A DNA stretch of 5,716 bases from Actinomycetota bacterium (lineage in GTDB: Bacteria; Actinomycetota; Thermoleophilia; Gaiellales; Gaiellaceae). The notes under the pieces were generated by a model that worked only from the letters and a program-made list of their open reading frames with translations, did no database searches and had not been told where the DNA came from. The position numbers and the translations under genes were made by a program. The stretch lies in contig JACDGR010000234.1 in assembly GCA_013821525.1 (NCBI GenBank), positions 1 through 5,716 of the forward strand, read 5' to 3'. This document shows positions 1 through 5,703 of the stretch, in pieces (within the stretch, counting starts at the first letter, position 1; every line of letters starts with the position of its first letter).

Positions 1-191
1 GCAGACCGTGCTGCTGCTGCAGCCTGTCCTGCGCTGCTGGGCCGGCCGCTGCCTCACCTGCAACCAGACCGTCGATCTTGAGCAACTCGTCCTCGTCCCA
101 CGCCGTGAGTAACAAAGTCCTACTAGGAGCGAGTCGGCACGAATGGATCCAGCTTGCGCGTTCGGTTCGGCAGAGCGGCCAGCAGGTGGAT
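1..191. other. Left edge: no gene supported; two competing short open stretches
   Basis: No gene can be assigned with confidence here. On the minus strand a frame stays open from about position 115 to the window edge, with possible TTG starts at 113-115 or 83-85; the second has a GAGGA four bases upstream. It reads as an acidic, Ala-rich peptide containing WDEDELLKIDGLVAGE and could be the start of a gene truncated by the edge, in the same direction as the HD-GYP gene. On the plus strand another frame is open from the edge to a TAA at 110-112 and ends in LEQLVLVPRRE; it could be the tail of a convergent gene. Both have mostly G/C third positions, so codon bias does not separate them. Bases 116-191 look non-coding, and I see no clear terminator for the HD-GYP gene in them. 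Confidence 0.3.
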
Positions 192-830
192 TTAGAGCTC
201 AGGTTCGAGCATCGCGGCTCCGAGCTCGAGGAAGGCAGCCGCAACGTCGGGATCGAAATCGAGGCCCGCACGTGCCCGGATCTCGTCGCGCGCCGCGTCA
301 AGAGACATCGCTTCACGGTACGGCTGTTCGTGTGTCATAGCGTCGAACGCGTCGACAACGGCGAAGATGCGTGCAGCGAGGGGGATCTCGATGCCGCGGA
401 GCCCGCGGGGGTAGCCGGAGCCGTCCCAGCGCTCGTGGTGCCCGGCGATCACCTGCCGCGCCAGGCCGCCGAGTGCAGGAACGGGAGCGACGATCCGCTC
501 GCCGAGCCAGGGATGCTCCCGCACCTCATCGAGCTCCGCGGCGGTCAGCGCTCCGGGCTTCAGGAGCGTCGAGTTCGAGACGCCGATCATCCCGATGTCG
601 TGGAGCCTGAAGCCATGAGCGAGCTGGGGTTCTAGGGCGATCTCGGGCGCCACGTTCTCTGTGAGGGTGAGGGAGAGCCTGGTGACGCGCGCAGTGTGCG
701 ACGCGCTCTCGCCGAAGCGGCCGCGGCGGTAGTCGTGCAGCTCAAGGGCGCGAGCGAGGGCCTCGACCGTCGCATGTGCAGCATCCAGTGCCTCGGTGGC
801 GCTCGTGGGTGTTGGTTGAATTTCGGACAT
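192..830 (-). CDS. HD-GYP domain protein, candidate c-di-GMP phosphodiesterase
   Basis: This 212-residue cytosolic protein is almost entirely one HD-GYP domain, with only about 30 residues before it and no receiver, PAS or membrane segment. HD-GYP enzymes hydrolyse cyclic-di-GMP at a metal centre. Visible signature residues are H45 (SHTARV), H77-D78 (HDIG), H106 (REHP), H131-H132 (GHHERWDGSGYP, with GYP at 139-141) and D160 (VVDAFDAMT). Two signature positions deviate: the Lys of HDxGK is Met81, and the usual IPD triplet that follows reads VSN (84-86). The metal ligands appear intact, but activity or specificity may be altered. The ATG at 828-830 is the only standard start after an in-frame stop at 921-923. 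No Shine-Dalgarno sequence is evident, so translation may be weak or initiate with little leader. It is transcribed away from the pilus operon. Family assignment is firm; enzymatic activity is inferred. Confidence 0.93.
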   Translation of the reverse strand: MSEIQPTPTSATEALDAAHATVEALARALELHDYRRGRFGESASHTARVTRLSLTLTENVAPEIALEPQLAHGFRLHDIGMIGVSNSTLLKPGALTAAELDEVREHPWLGERIVAPVPALGGLARQVIAGHHERWDGSGYPRGLRGIEIPLAARIFAVVDAFDAMTHEQPYREAMSLDAARDEIRARAGLDFDPDVAAAFLELGAAMLEPEL

Positions 831-864
831 GCAGTACCGGCCAAGATGGATCTCGACGCGCCAC

Positions 865-871
865 GTATACT
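865..871. promoter_or_regulatory. Possible overlapping -10 elements (GTATACT)
   Basis: TATACT at 866-871 resembles a -10 hexamer on the plus strand and would give pilT a leader of roughly 235 bases. The same site on the minus strand reads TATACG and would place a start about 26 bases before the HD-GYP ATG. No good TTGACA-like -35 hexamer lies 16-18 bases upstream on either strand, so the call rests on an AT-rich hexamer in GC-rich DNA. The two promoters could not both be occupied at once if both are real. Confidence 0.3.
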
Positions 872-900
872 CTTGAATCGCCCATTGAAGGGAAGCGGCC

Positions 901-995
901 GGATGGCAGGGTCGCCTCCCCTACTCAAAGGCCCGGTTCGTTTGCGGTTTCCGAAGGATGGCATGGCCCCTGTTCGCCGGGCGGATGCTTGGGTC
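901..995 (+). repeat. Three iterated GGATG-N3-(G/T)GG(T/C)C motifs
   Basis: GGATGGCAGGGTC lies at 901-913, GGATGGCATGGCC at 956-968 and GGATGCTTGGGTC at 983-995. The first and second share the 8-mer GGATGGCA; the first and third share GGATG and GGGTC around a variable triplet. The copies are 55 and 27 bases apart, downstream of the TATACT box and upstream of the pilT start. They could be binding sites for a regulator or repeated pieces of a structured leader RNA. Function is not shown by the sequence. Confidence 0.35.
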
Positions 996-1060
996 AGCGC
1001 GGCTTCGAGCGAGGCCGGTCACAGGATTGGGCCTCGACTCGGTGAAGGAGTGCAAGAGCG

Positions 1061-1105
1061 ATGAGAAGATCTGCCCCTAACGAGTTTTGGCCTGGGTGCC
1101 GATGA
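1061..1105 (+). CDS. Possible 14-codon leader peptide upstream of pilT
   Basis: ATG at 1061-1063 follows GAAGGAG (1044-1050) by ten bases and opens a frame for the peptide MRRSAPNEFWPGCR, ending with TGA at 1103-1105. That stop overlaps the GAGG (1104-1107) serving the pilT ATG at 1113. The arrangement would allow translational coupling, with ribosomes ending on the leader re-initiating at pilT. It contains no run of one amino acid as in classical attenuators. A chance short ORF is a real alternative. Confidence 0.3.
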   Translation: MRRSAPNEFWPGCR

Positions 1106-1107
1106 GG
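1104..1107 (+). promoter_or_regulatory. Ribosome binding site of pilT
   Basis: GAGG lies five bases before the ATG at 1113 and supports that start. It overlaps the TGA of the short upstream ORF at 1061-1105. Confidence 0.7.
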
Positions 1108-1112
1108 CTTCT

Positions 1113-2282
1113 ATGAGTCTCCATCTAATCCTGCGCGCCGCGGTCGAACGTGGCGCGAGCGACATCCACCTCAAGGCCGGTCAGCCTCCGGTCATCCGCT
1201 ACGACGGCGAGTTGCTGCCTCTGGAAGGGTTCGGGGTCTTCGATTCCACGGCCCTCGAGGCCGTTCTCGAGCAGATCGGTGCCCTGACGCCGCGGCGGGT
1301 TGCAAACTTCAACGAGACGGGTGAGCTCGACACCGCGTACCAGATCCCGGATCTGCCCCGTTTTCGTGTGAACGCCTTTCGTCAGCGTGGCGATATCTCG
1401 TTCGCCTTTCGGGTCATCCCGCGGGAGGTGCCTGACTTCTCGAGCCTCCATCTGCCGGCGGGTGTTCAGCGCCTGGCGGAGGAGCATCGCGGCCTCGTGC
1501 TCGTGACCGGGGCGACCGGGGCAGGCAAGACGACGACGCTCGCCGCCGTCGTTGGGCACATCAATCGCACACGCCGACAGCACATAGTCACGATCGAGGA
1601 TCCGATTGAGATCCTTCATACCGACGCGAGTTGCATCGTCAACCAGCGTGAGGTTGGCATCGATACCGACTCGTTCGGCCAGGCGCTCCGCCGTGCGCTG
1701 CGCCAGGATCCAGACGTGATCCTGATCGGTGAGCTGCGCGACAGCGAGACAGCCGAGACGGCTCTTCAGGCTGCAGAGTCGGGCCACCTGGTGCTGTCCA
1801 CCATGCACACGGTCGATGCCGCAGAGACGATCAGCCGCCTCGTCGAGTTCTTCCCTGCGATCAAGCAGCCCGCTGTTCGCTCCATTCTCGCCGGCGTCCT
1901 GAAGGGCGTCGTCTCGCAGCGGCTCCTGCCGCGCGAGGGCGGGGGGCGTGTCGCAGCTGTCGAGGTGATGGTCGCGAACAGCCGCATCCAGGAACTGATC
2001 CGCGAGGACAAGGCCGAGTTCATCCCCGAGGCGATCAACGAAGGTTCCTTCTTCGATATGAAGACGATGTCCGCGGCGCTGATCGAGCTCGTCGTCGGAG
2101 GTGAGGTCGCAGAGGAGGTGGCGGCCGCTGCCGCCCCGAACCGACATGACTTCACGATTGCGCTCGCGCGCGCACAGAAGGAGCATGCAGTAGAGGAGGG
2201 ACGGGCGGTGACGCTCGACGCCGATGAGGATGCGGAGCGCCAGGCGGAGCCCGTCGCCGCTGACGAGCTCCGGTTCCTCTAG
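1113..2282 (+). CDS. pilT: PilT, type IV pilus retraction ATPase
   Basis: The product is a 389-residue cytoplasmic secretion ATPase that, as a hexamer in the PilT family, drives pilus depolymerisation. The N-terminal PAS-like domain (about 1-105) starts with the typical GASDIHLKAGQPPVIRYDGEL and includes RFRVNAF at 83-89. The ATPase core has Walker A GATGAGKT (133-140), an Asp box IEDPIE (161-166), Walker B DPDVILIGELRD (199-210) and a His box GHLVLSTMHT (224-233). RIQELIRE (291-298) sits where PilT proteins carry AIRNLIRE, the motif needed for retraction; this and the lack of a Cys zinc motif separate it from PilB. The tail after about 340 is Ala/Glu/Asp-rich, lacks a recognised motif and makes the protein somewhat longer than a typical PilT of about 345-370 residues. 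It is the first gene of a tight operon, five bases before pilD. PilU-like or other paralogous retraction ATPases cannot be fully excluded. Confidence 0.95.
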   Translation: MSLHLILRAAVERGASDIHLKAGQPPVIRYDGELLPLEGFGVFDSTALEAVLEQIGALTPRRVANFNETGELDTAYQIPDLPRFRVNAFRQRGDISFAFRVIPREVPDFSSLHLPAGVQRLAEEHRGLVLVTGATGAGKTTTLAAVVGHINRTRRQHIVTIEDPIEILHTDASCIVNQREVGIDTDSFGQALRRALRQDPDVILIGELRDSETAETALQAAESGHLVLSTMHTVDAAETISRLVEFFPAIKQPAVRSILAGVLKGVVSQRLLPREGGGRVAAVEVMVANSRIQELIREDKAEFIPEAINEGSFFDMKTMSAALIELVVGGEVAEEVAAAAAPNRHDFTIALARAQKEHAVEEGRAVTLDADEDAERQAEPVAADELRFL

Positions 2283-2287
2283 CGGCG

Positions 2288-3034
2288 ATGGAGGTCGCGC
2301 TCGCGCTCGCGTCGCTCGTCCCTGGGCTCGCTGTTGGGAGTTTCTCGAACGTCGTGGTCGTCCGCGTCCCCCTCGGCAGATCTATTGTCCGGCCGGGATC
2401 GGGCTGCATGGCGTGCGCACGGCCATTGGCGTGGTACGACAACGTCCCTCTCCTCTCTTACGTGCTCCTACGAGGACGTTGCCGGCACTGCGGCGCGCGA
2501 GTCTCAGCCCGCTACCCGATCGTCGAAGCGGCGACGGCGGTCCTCATGGCAGCCTGTGTGTTGAAGTTCGGCTTCAGTTGGCGTGCCCTGATCGGCGCCT
2601 TCTTCTGCGCCGTACTCGTCGTCGTCTCGGCGACAGACCTCGAACGGCGAATCATCCCCAACCGCGTTGTCCTGCCGGCTGCCGCGGTCGTACTGGCAGC
2701 GAACACGATCGTGGTGCCGTCGTTCGGGTGGATTGCAGCGGGGTTCGGGGCAGCAGGATTCCTGCTGCTAGCCGCGCTCGCCTACCCGGCGGGCATGGGA
2801 ATGGGTGACGTGAAGTTGGCGCTCCTACTGGGCGTCGGGCTCGGCCGGAGCGTGCCCGTCGCGTTGATGGTCGGGACGCTGTCCGCGCTCGTTCCCTCGG
2901 TCGTTCTCCTGCTTCGACACGGGAGTGCCGCCCGCAAAATGGCTATTCCATTCGGGCCCTTCCTGGCTCTCGGCGGTGTCGTTGCTCTGTTCGTCGGAAA
3001 TGCTCTTTTCAATGCGTATCTCGGCCTGCTCTAA
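2288..3034 (+). CDS. pilD: PilD, type IV prepilin peptidase / N-methyltransferase
   Basis: This 248-residue polytopic inner-membrane aspartic protease removes the short basic leader from type IV prepilins and methylates the new N-terminal Phe. Residues 17-28 read GSFSNVVVVRVP, matching the family's GSFLNVVIYRLP motif after the first membrane helix. The cytoplasmic N-terminal domain keeps both Cys pairs, C40-x2-C43 and C65-x2-C68. Catalytic aspartates are D117 (ATDLERRIIPN) and D174 in GMGMGDVKL. Several hydrophobic segments follow, roughly at 84-115, 128-145, 148-166, 188-209 and 221-240, and FGPFLALGG (222-230) is typical of the C-terminal end. The complete Cys set suggests the bifunctional bacterial form. 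The ATG is five bases after the pilT stop with no strong Shine-Dalgarno sequence, so translation is probably coupled to pilT. Its likely substrate is the prepilin encoded at 5278. Confidence 0.96.
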   Translation: MEVALALASLVPGLAVGSFSNVVVVRVPLGRSIVRPGSGCMACARPLAWYDNVPLLSYVLLRGRCRHCGARVSARYPIVEAATAVLMAACVLKFGFSWRALIGAFFCAVLVVVSATDLERRIIPNRVVLPAAAVVLAANTIVVPSFGWIAAGFGAAGFLLLAALAYPAGMGMGDVKLALLLGVGLGRSVPVALMVGTLSALVPSVVLLLRHGSAARKMAIPFGPFLALGGVVALFVGNALFNAYLGLL

Positions 3035-4818
3035 TGGCACAGGCAATGAATATGGACGACCATCCAGAACTGCGGCTCGTCGGCGACAAGGAACAGTCCA
3101 GCCATGGTGATGACCACGCGGGCGGGCCGCTGAAGGGAGGGCATAGCGATCTGGTTGCCGACGTCATTCGTGACTCGGGCGCTTTGCCGCCTGAGAAGGT
3201 CGATCTGGTACGTGAGGGTGCCCAAGATGGATCGTTCTCGCAGGCGCTGATCGATCAGGGGTTTGCGAGCTCGCTCGGAGTGGCGCGCCGGCTCGCCGAG
3301 CAGTACCACTTGCCGCTCGTCGACCTCGCTGTCGCCGGCGTCGACTCTGCCGCCACGAAGATCATTGCGCTCCCGGTGCTGGAGCGCGTCAGCGCCATCG
3401 CGTTCGCGACTGACGGCACCACGTTGAAGGTGGCGATCACCAATCCGCAAGACGTCCGCGGCCTCGACGAGTTGCGTCTCGCGACGCGCCAGTCGGTCGA
3501 GTTCTTCGTGGCCGCGAAGAACGATGTAATGACGGAACTCCGTCGCCTGTCGCGAGCCGCAGAGGCGATGAACGCGGCTTTCCTCGGCGATGTCGCATCT
3601 GTCGGGGAAGACGACGACCTCGAGGCCGACGACGGCATCTCCGACGCGCCGCTCGTGCGCCTGGTGAACTCGATGATTTTCGCGGCCGCCGAGGACGGAG
3701 CGAGTGACATCCACGTAGAGCCTCAGGAGAACGATCTCGTGGTGCGGTATCGGATCGACGGCGTCTTGCATGTTGCGCAACGGATCCCGAAGCGTCTGGC
3801 GGCGGGGGTGACGACGCGCCTCAAGGTGCTCGCGAAGCTTGATATCGCAGAGCGGCGAAAGCCGCAGGACGGTCGGATCACACTGAGTGCCGCGGCCGCC
3901 GGGCGTTTGCTCGACATTCGCGTCGCCACGCTGCCGACGGTCGAGGGAGAAGCCGTAACGATGCGGCTGCTCGACAAGTCGCGCGCGGTGCCGACGCTGG
4001 TGGCGCTCGGGCTTTCAGAGCCAATGCAGCGTCAGATGTCGGGGATCATCGTGCGACCGACGGGCGCGCTTCTCGTCACGGGGCCGACAGGGTCGGGCAA
4101 GTCGACGAGTCTTTACGCAGCACTGGCGGAGATTAGTCGGCCCGAGATCAACATCATCACGGTCGAGGATCCTGTCGAGTACCGCCTTTCGAGCATCAAC
4201 CAGGTGCAGATCAACCCACGCGCGGGTTTGACGTTCGCGACGGCGTTGCGTTCGATTCTGCGATCTGATCCCGACGTCGTGATGGTCGGCGAGATCCGTG
4301 ACGGAGAGACTGCCCGTATCTCGATCGAAGCCGCGCTCACCGGTCACTTCGTCCTCTCTACCCTCCATACGAACGATGCGCCATCCGCTCTGACGAGATT
4401 GAACGAGATGGGCGTGGAGCCGTTCATCACCGGCGCTGCTGTCTCTGCAGTGCTCGCCCAGCGCCTCGCGCGCAAGCTCTGCCCTCACTGCAGCGAGAGC
4501 TACCAGCCCTCGCGGGAGGAGCTGCGGAGCCTTCACCTCGGCGAGGAGCGAGTGGACTCGCTCCAAGGCAGCGTTTTCCAGCGGAAGAAGGGTTGCGCCC
4601 GGTGCGGCCAGACAGGCTATCGCGGCCGCGTTGGCATCTTTCAGTTGCTCGAGATGACCTCACAGCTCGAGCAGCTTGCGTCGGAGAAGGGGTCCCGCGA
4701 GGAGATCGCCCAAGTCGCCCGTTCCGAAGGCATGCAGTCTTTGTGGGAGGACGGGATCGGGAAAGTCGCAGCCGGGATCACGACGACCGAAGAGCTCGTT
4801 CGCGTCTGTTCCGGTTGA
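3034..4818 (+). CDS. pilB: PilB, type IV pilus assembly ATPase
   Basis: The 594-residue cytoplasmic ATPase powers pilin polymerisation. Residues 1-36 are polar and probably disordered. About 38-175 form the N-terminal GspE/MshEN-type domain, ending the first part with AEQYHLPLVDL (88-98). The second N-terminal domain includes DGASDIHVEP (221-230) and RYRIDGVLH (238-246). The ATPase core has Walker A GPTGSGKST (350-358), Asp box EDPVEY (378-383), Walker B DPDVVMVGEIRD (412-423) and His box GHFVLSTLHTND (437-448). CPHC (483-486) and CARC (521-524) form the zinc-binding tetracysteine motif of PilB/GspE, absent from PilT. The start ATG overlaps the pilD stop by one base (TAATG), indicating coupling; ATGs at 3046 and 3052 are alternatives that would lose only a few N-terminal residues. 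GspE of a type II secretion system is the main alternative, but the adjacent pilT argues for a pilus. Confidence 0.96.
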   Translation: MAQAMNMDDHPELRLVGDKEQSSHGDDHAGGPLKGGHSDLVADVIRDSGALPPEKVDLVREGAQDGSFSQALIDQGFASSLGVARRLAEQYHLPLVDLAVAGVDSAATKIIALPVLERVSAIAFATDGTTLKVAITNPQDVRGLDELRLATRQSVEFFVAAKNDVMTELRRLSRAAEAMNAAFLGDVASVGEDDDLEADDGISDAPLVRLVNSMIFAAAEDGASDIHVEPQENDLVVRYRIDGVLHVAQRIPKRLAAGVTTRLKVLAKLDIAERRKPQDGRITLSAAAAGRLLDIRVATLPTVEGEAVTMRLLDKSRAVPTLVALGLSEPMQRQMSGIIVRPTGALLVTGPTGSGKSTSLYAALAEISRPEINIITVEDPVEYRLSSINQVQINPRAGLTFATALRSILRSDPDVVMVGEIRDGETARISIEAALTGHFVLSTLHTNDAPSALTRLNEMGVEPFITGAAVSAVLAQRLARKLCPHCSESYQPSREELRSLHLGEERVDSLQGSVFQRKKGCARCGQTGYRGRVGIFQLLEMTSQLEQLASEKGSREEIAQVARSEGMQSLWEDGIGKVAAGITTTEELVRVCSG

Positions 4819-4883
4819 CTCTCTAGCGAATCCCCTCGATGGGGGAGTGCGCGCCGGTCGGCCCGAGCCGATAGGGAACGTGC
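4819..4883. other. pilB-to-orf gap with two small inverted repeats
   Basis: TCCCC at 4831-4835 can pair with GGGGA at 4842-4846 over a six-base loop, and TCGGC at 4858-4862 pairs perfectly with GCCGA at 4867-4871 over a CCGA loop. The second hairpin ends just before the AGGGAA (4873-4878) that precedes the ATG at 4884, so it could modulate access to that site. Neither is followed by a T run, so they are not intrinsic terminators and the following gene is probably co-transcribed with pilB. Confidence 0.4.
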
Positions 4884-5123
4884 ATGGAAGCTGTTGCGGC
4901 AACTCTCGAACAGCCGAAGGCCTGGCGCGTCTCGCGCGACGGCTTCGTCATCGCTCTCCTCCATGTCCGAGAGACGGCTGGGAGTGTCGTGGTCACCGCG
5001 GAGGCCGGGCCAAACGAGAGTTCGAGCCCCTACCGATTCGACTCGCTCGCCGCTGCCGATGCGTTCATGGACGACCTGATGACGTCCTTCGCCTACCTCG
5101 GCTGCGACATCGCGCAGAGCTGA
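4884..5123 (+). CDS. Small acidic hypothetical protein between pilB and prepilin gene
   Basis: I do not recognise this 79-residue protein. Evidence that it is real: AGGGAA five bases before the ATG, codons mostly ending in G or C, and its place and direction in a pilus operon. It has no signal peptide, no membrane helix, no prepilin-like N-terminus and no zinc motif. By eye it looks like a small alpha/beta domain: strands around WRVSRDG (14-20), FVIALLHV (21-28) and SVVVTAEAG (34-42), then YRFDSLAAADAFMDDLM (50-66) as a probable helix, and a closing FAYLGCDI (69-76). It has about 11 acidic against 5 basic residues. It would be cytoplasmic, so an accessory factor acting on PilB, PilT or pilin regulation is possible, but this is position-based inference. 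Larger overlapping frames on both strands here look like shadows of it. Confidence 0.75.
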   Translation: MEAVAATLEQPKAWRVSRDGFVIALLHVRETAGSVVVTAEAGPNESSSPYRFDSLAAADAFMDDLMTSFAYLGCDIAQS

Positions 5124-5277
5124 CCCCGTGCGAACCCGGGTGAGATCATCCCGGACGAACGGATAGGGCCAGCCGCACACTTCGGGGGCGCCCCGAGATG
5201 AACAATCCGGCACGTATGGAGGGTACTCGTGCACTCATGTGCGCGTCATCTCATCGGGTTAAAGGGGAGCGGAAAAA
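5124..5277 (+). promoter_or_regulatory. Structured leader / probable promoter region of prepilin gene
   Basis: These 154 bases hold three inverted repeats. CCGGG (5136-5140) pairs with CCCGG (5150-5154). TCGGGG (5182-5187) pairs perfectly with CCCCGA (5191-5196) around GCG. A seven-pair stem with one G-U joins 5228-5234 to 5239-5245 around TCAT. None is followed by a T run. Pilin genes are commonly expressed more highly than their assembly genes, so a separate promoter or an mRNA-processing or stabilising structure here is plausible. I cannot name convincing -35/-10 hexamers. The exact functional boundaries are not visible. Confidence 0.4.
5263..5269 (+). promoter_or_regulatory. Strong ribosome binding site of prepilin gene
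   Basis: AGGGGAG lies eight bases before the ATG at 5278, followed by an A-rich spacer. This is the strongest Shine-Dalgarno match in the window, consistent with high expression of a major pilin. It favours Met1 over the in-frame ATG at 5287, from which it is 17 bases away. Confidence 0.8.
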
Positions 5278-5679
5278 ATGTCTAAAATGCGGCAGCGGCT
5301 CGCGCGTGAGGAAGGCTTCACGTTGATCGAGCTTCTCGTCGTGATCGTGATCATCGGCATTCTGCTGGCGATTGCGGTTCCGTCGTATCTCGGCTTCAAG
5401 GATCGCGCGAACAATCGTGCTGCGCAGGCGGATATTCGGGCGGCGATCCCCTCGATGGAGGCGTTCTACGCCGACAACAACACGTATGCCGGCGCGAACC
5501 CGGCGGCGCTCAAGCTGATCGACTCCGGTCTTGCCTCGGCGGTCGTCACGGGCGGGCTCTCCACCGCCGGCTACTGCATCGGCGCGAGTGTCGGGAGCAA
5601 GGACTGGTCGGTGAACGGCCCGGGCGCGAGCGCCTGGCACCAGTCGACCGACTGCAGCGGTGCCGCAGTCACGCCGTAG
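5278..5679 (+). CDS. pilA: Type IV prepilin (PilA/PilE-like)
   Basis: This 133-residue precursor has a short basic leader of 13 residues (MSKMRQRLAREEG) and the class III cleavage motif G13-F14-TLIE. Glu18 is the conserved Glu5 of the mature pilin. Residues 14-35 form the hydrophobic assembly helix (FTLIELLVVIVIIGILLAIA), followed by VPSYLGFKDRANNRAAQADI, which continues the amphipathic helix. The mature protein would be about 120 residues. Cys100 and Cys126 could form the C-terminal disulfide loop typical of major pilins. It should be cleaved and methylated by the PilD encoded upstream, then polymerised by PilB at the inner membrane and displayed outside. The strong ribosome binding site suggests a major pilin; a minor pilin or a type II secretion pseudopilin is less likely given the pilT neighbour. 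The name pilA is by function, not by orthology. Confidence 0.95.
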   Translation: MSKMRQRLAREEGFTLIELLVVIVIIGILLAIAVPSYLGFKDRANNRAAQADIRAAIPSMEAFYADNNTYAGANPAALKLIDSGLASAVVTGGLSTAGYCIGASVGSKDWSVNGPGASAWHQSTDCSGAAVTP

Positions 5680-5703
5680 CTCCCTCCAGTTCGAGACGTA
5701 TGT

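Larger units (their letters stand above)
831..1112. other. Divergent intergenic/leader region between HD-GYP gene and pilT
   Basis: These 282 bases separate two divergently oriented genes and should carry promoters for both. Visible elements are a GTATAC core at 865-870, three copies of a GGATG-type motif at 901, 956 and 983, a GAAGGAG followed by a 14-codon ORF at 1061-1105, and the pilT ribosome binding site at 1104-1107. Longer open frames cross the region on both strands, but none has a recognisable protein, so I treat it as non-coding. I compared it by eye with c-di-GMP-I, glycine, cobalamin and ZTP riboswitch cores and found no convincing match. Confidence 0.6.

Noticed and set aside
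632..1064. Overlapping open frames on both strands across the HD-GYP start and the intergenic region
   Set aside because: They overlap the HD-GYP coding region, have Arg/Ser/Pro-rich shadow composition and no convincing ribosome binding site or domain.
1125..2186. 353-codon open frame antisense to pilT
   Set aside because: pilT has every ATPase motif in order; the antisense product has no domain and mirrors pilT codon bias.
4831..4871. Intrinsic terminator after pilB
   Set aside because: The two small hairpins lack a following T tract, and the next gene follows closely in the same direction.
5209..5226. GGCACG resembling the -24 half of a sigma-54 promoter before the prepilin gene
   Set aside because: The -12 element (TTGC, with GC ten bases after GG) is absent at the required spacing.
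4641..5234. 197-codon open frame on the minus strand opposite the pilB end and the small ORF
   Set aside because: It runs antisense through the conserved PilB C-terminus, shows no recognisable domain, and is the kind of shadow frame expected in GC-rich DNA.
5215..5325. Short frame from ATG at 5215 running into the prepilin gene out of frame
   Set aside because: It has no ribosome binding site, overlaps the strong prepilin signal, and encodes a basic peptide with no features.
4830..5458. 13-base repeat ATCCCCTCGATGG at 4830-4842 and 5446-5458
   Set aside because: One copy lies inside the prepilin coding sequence, and a single 13-mer match is not surprising by chance in several kilobases of GC-rich DNA.
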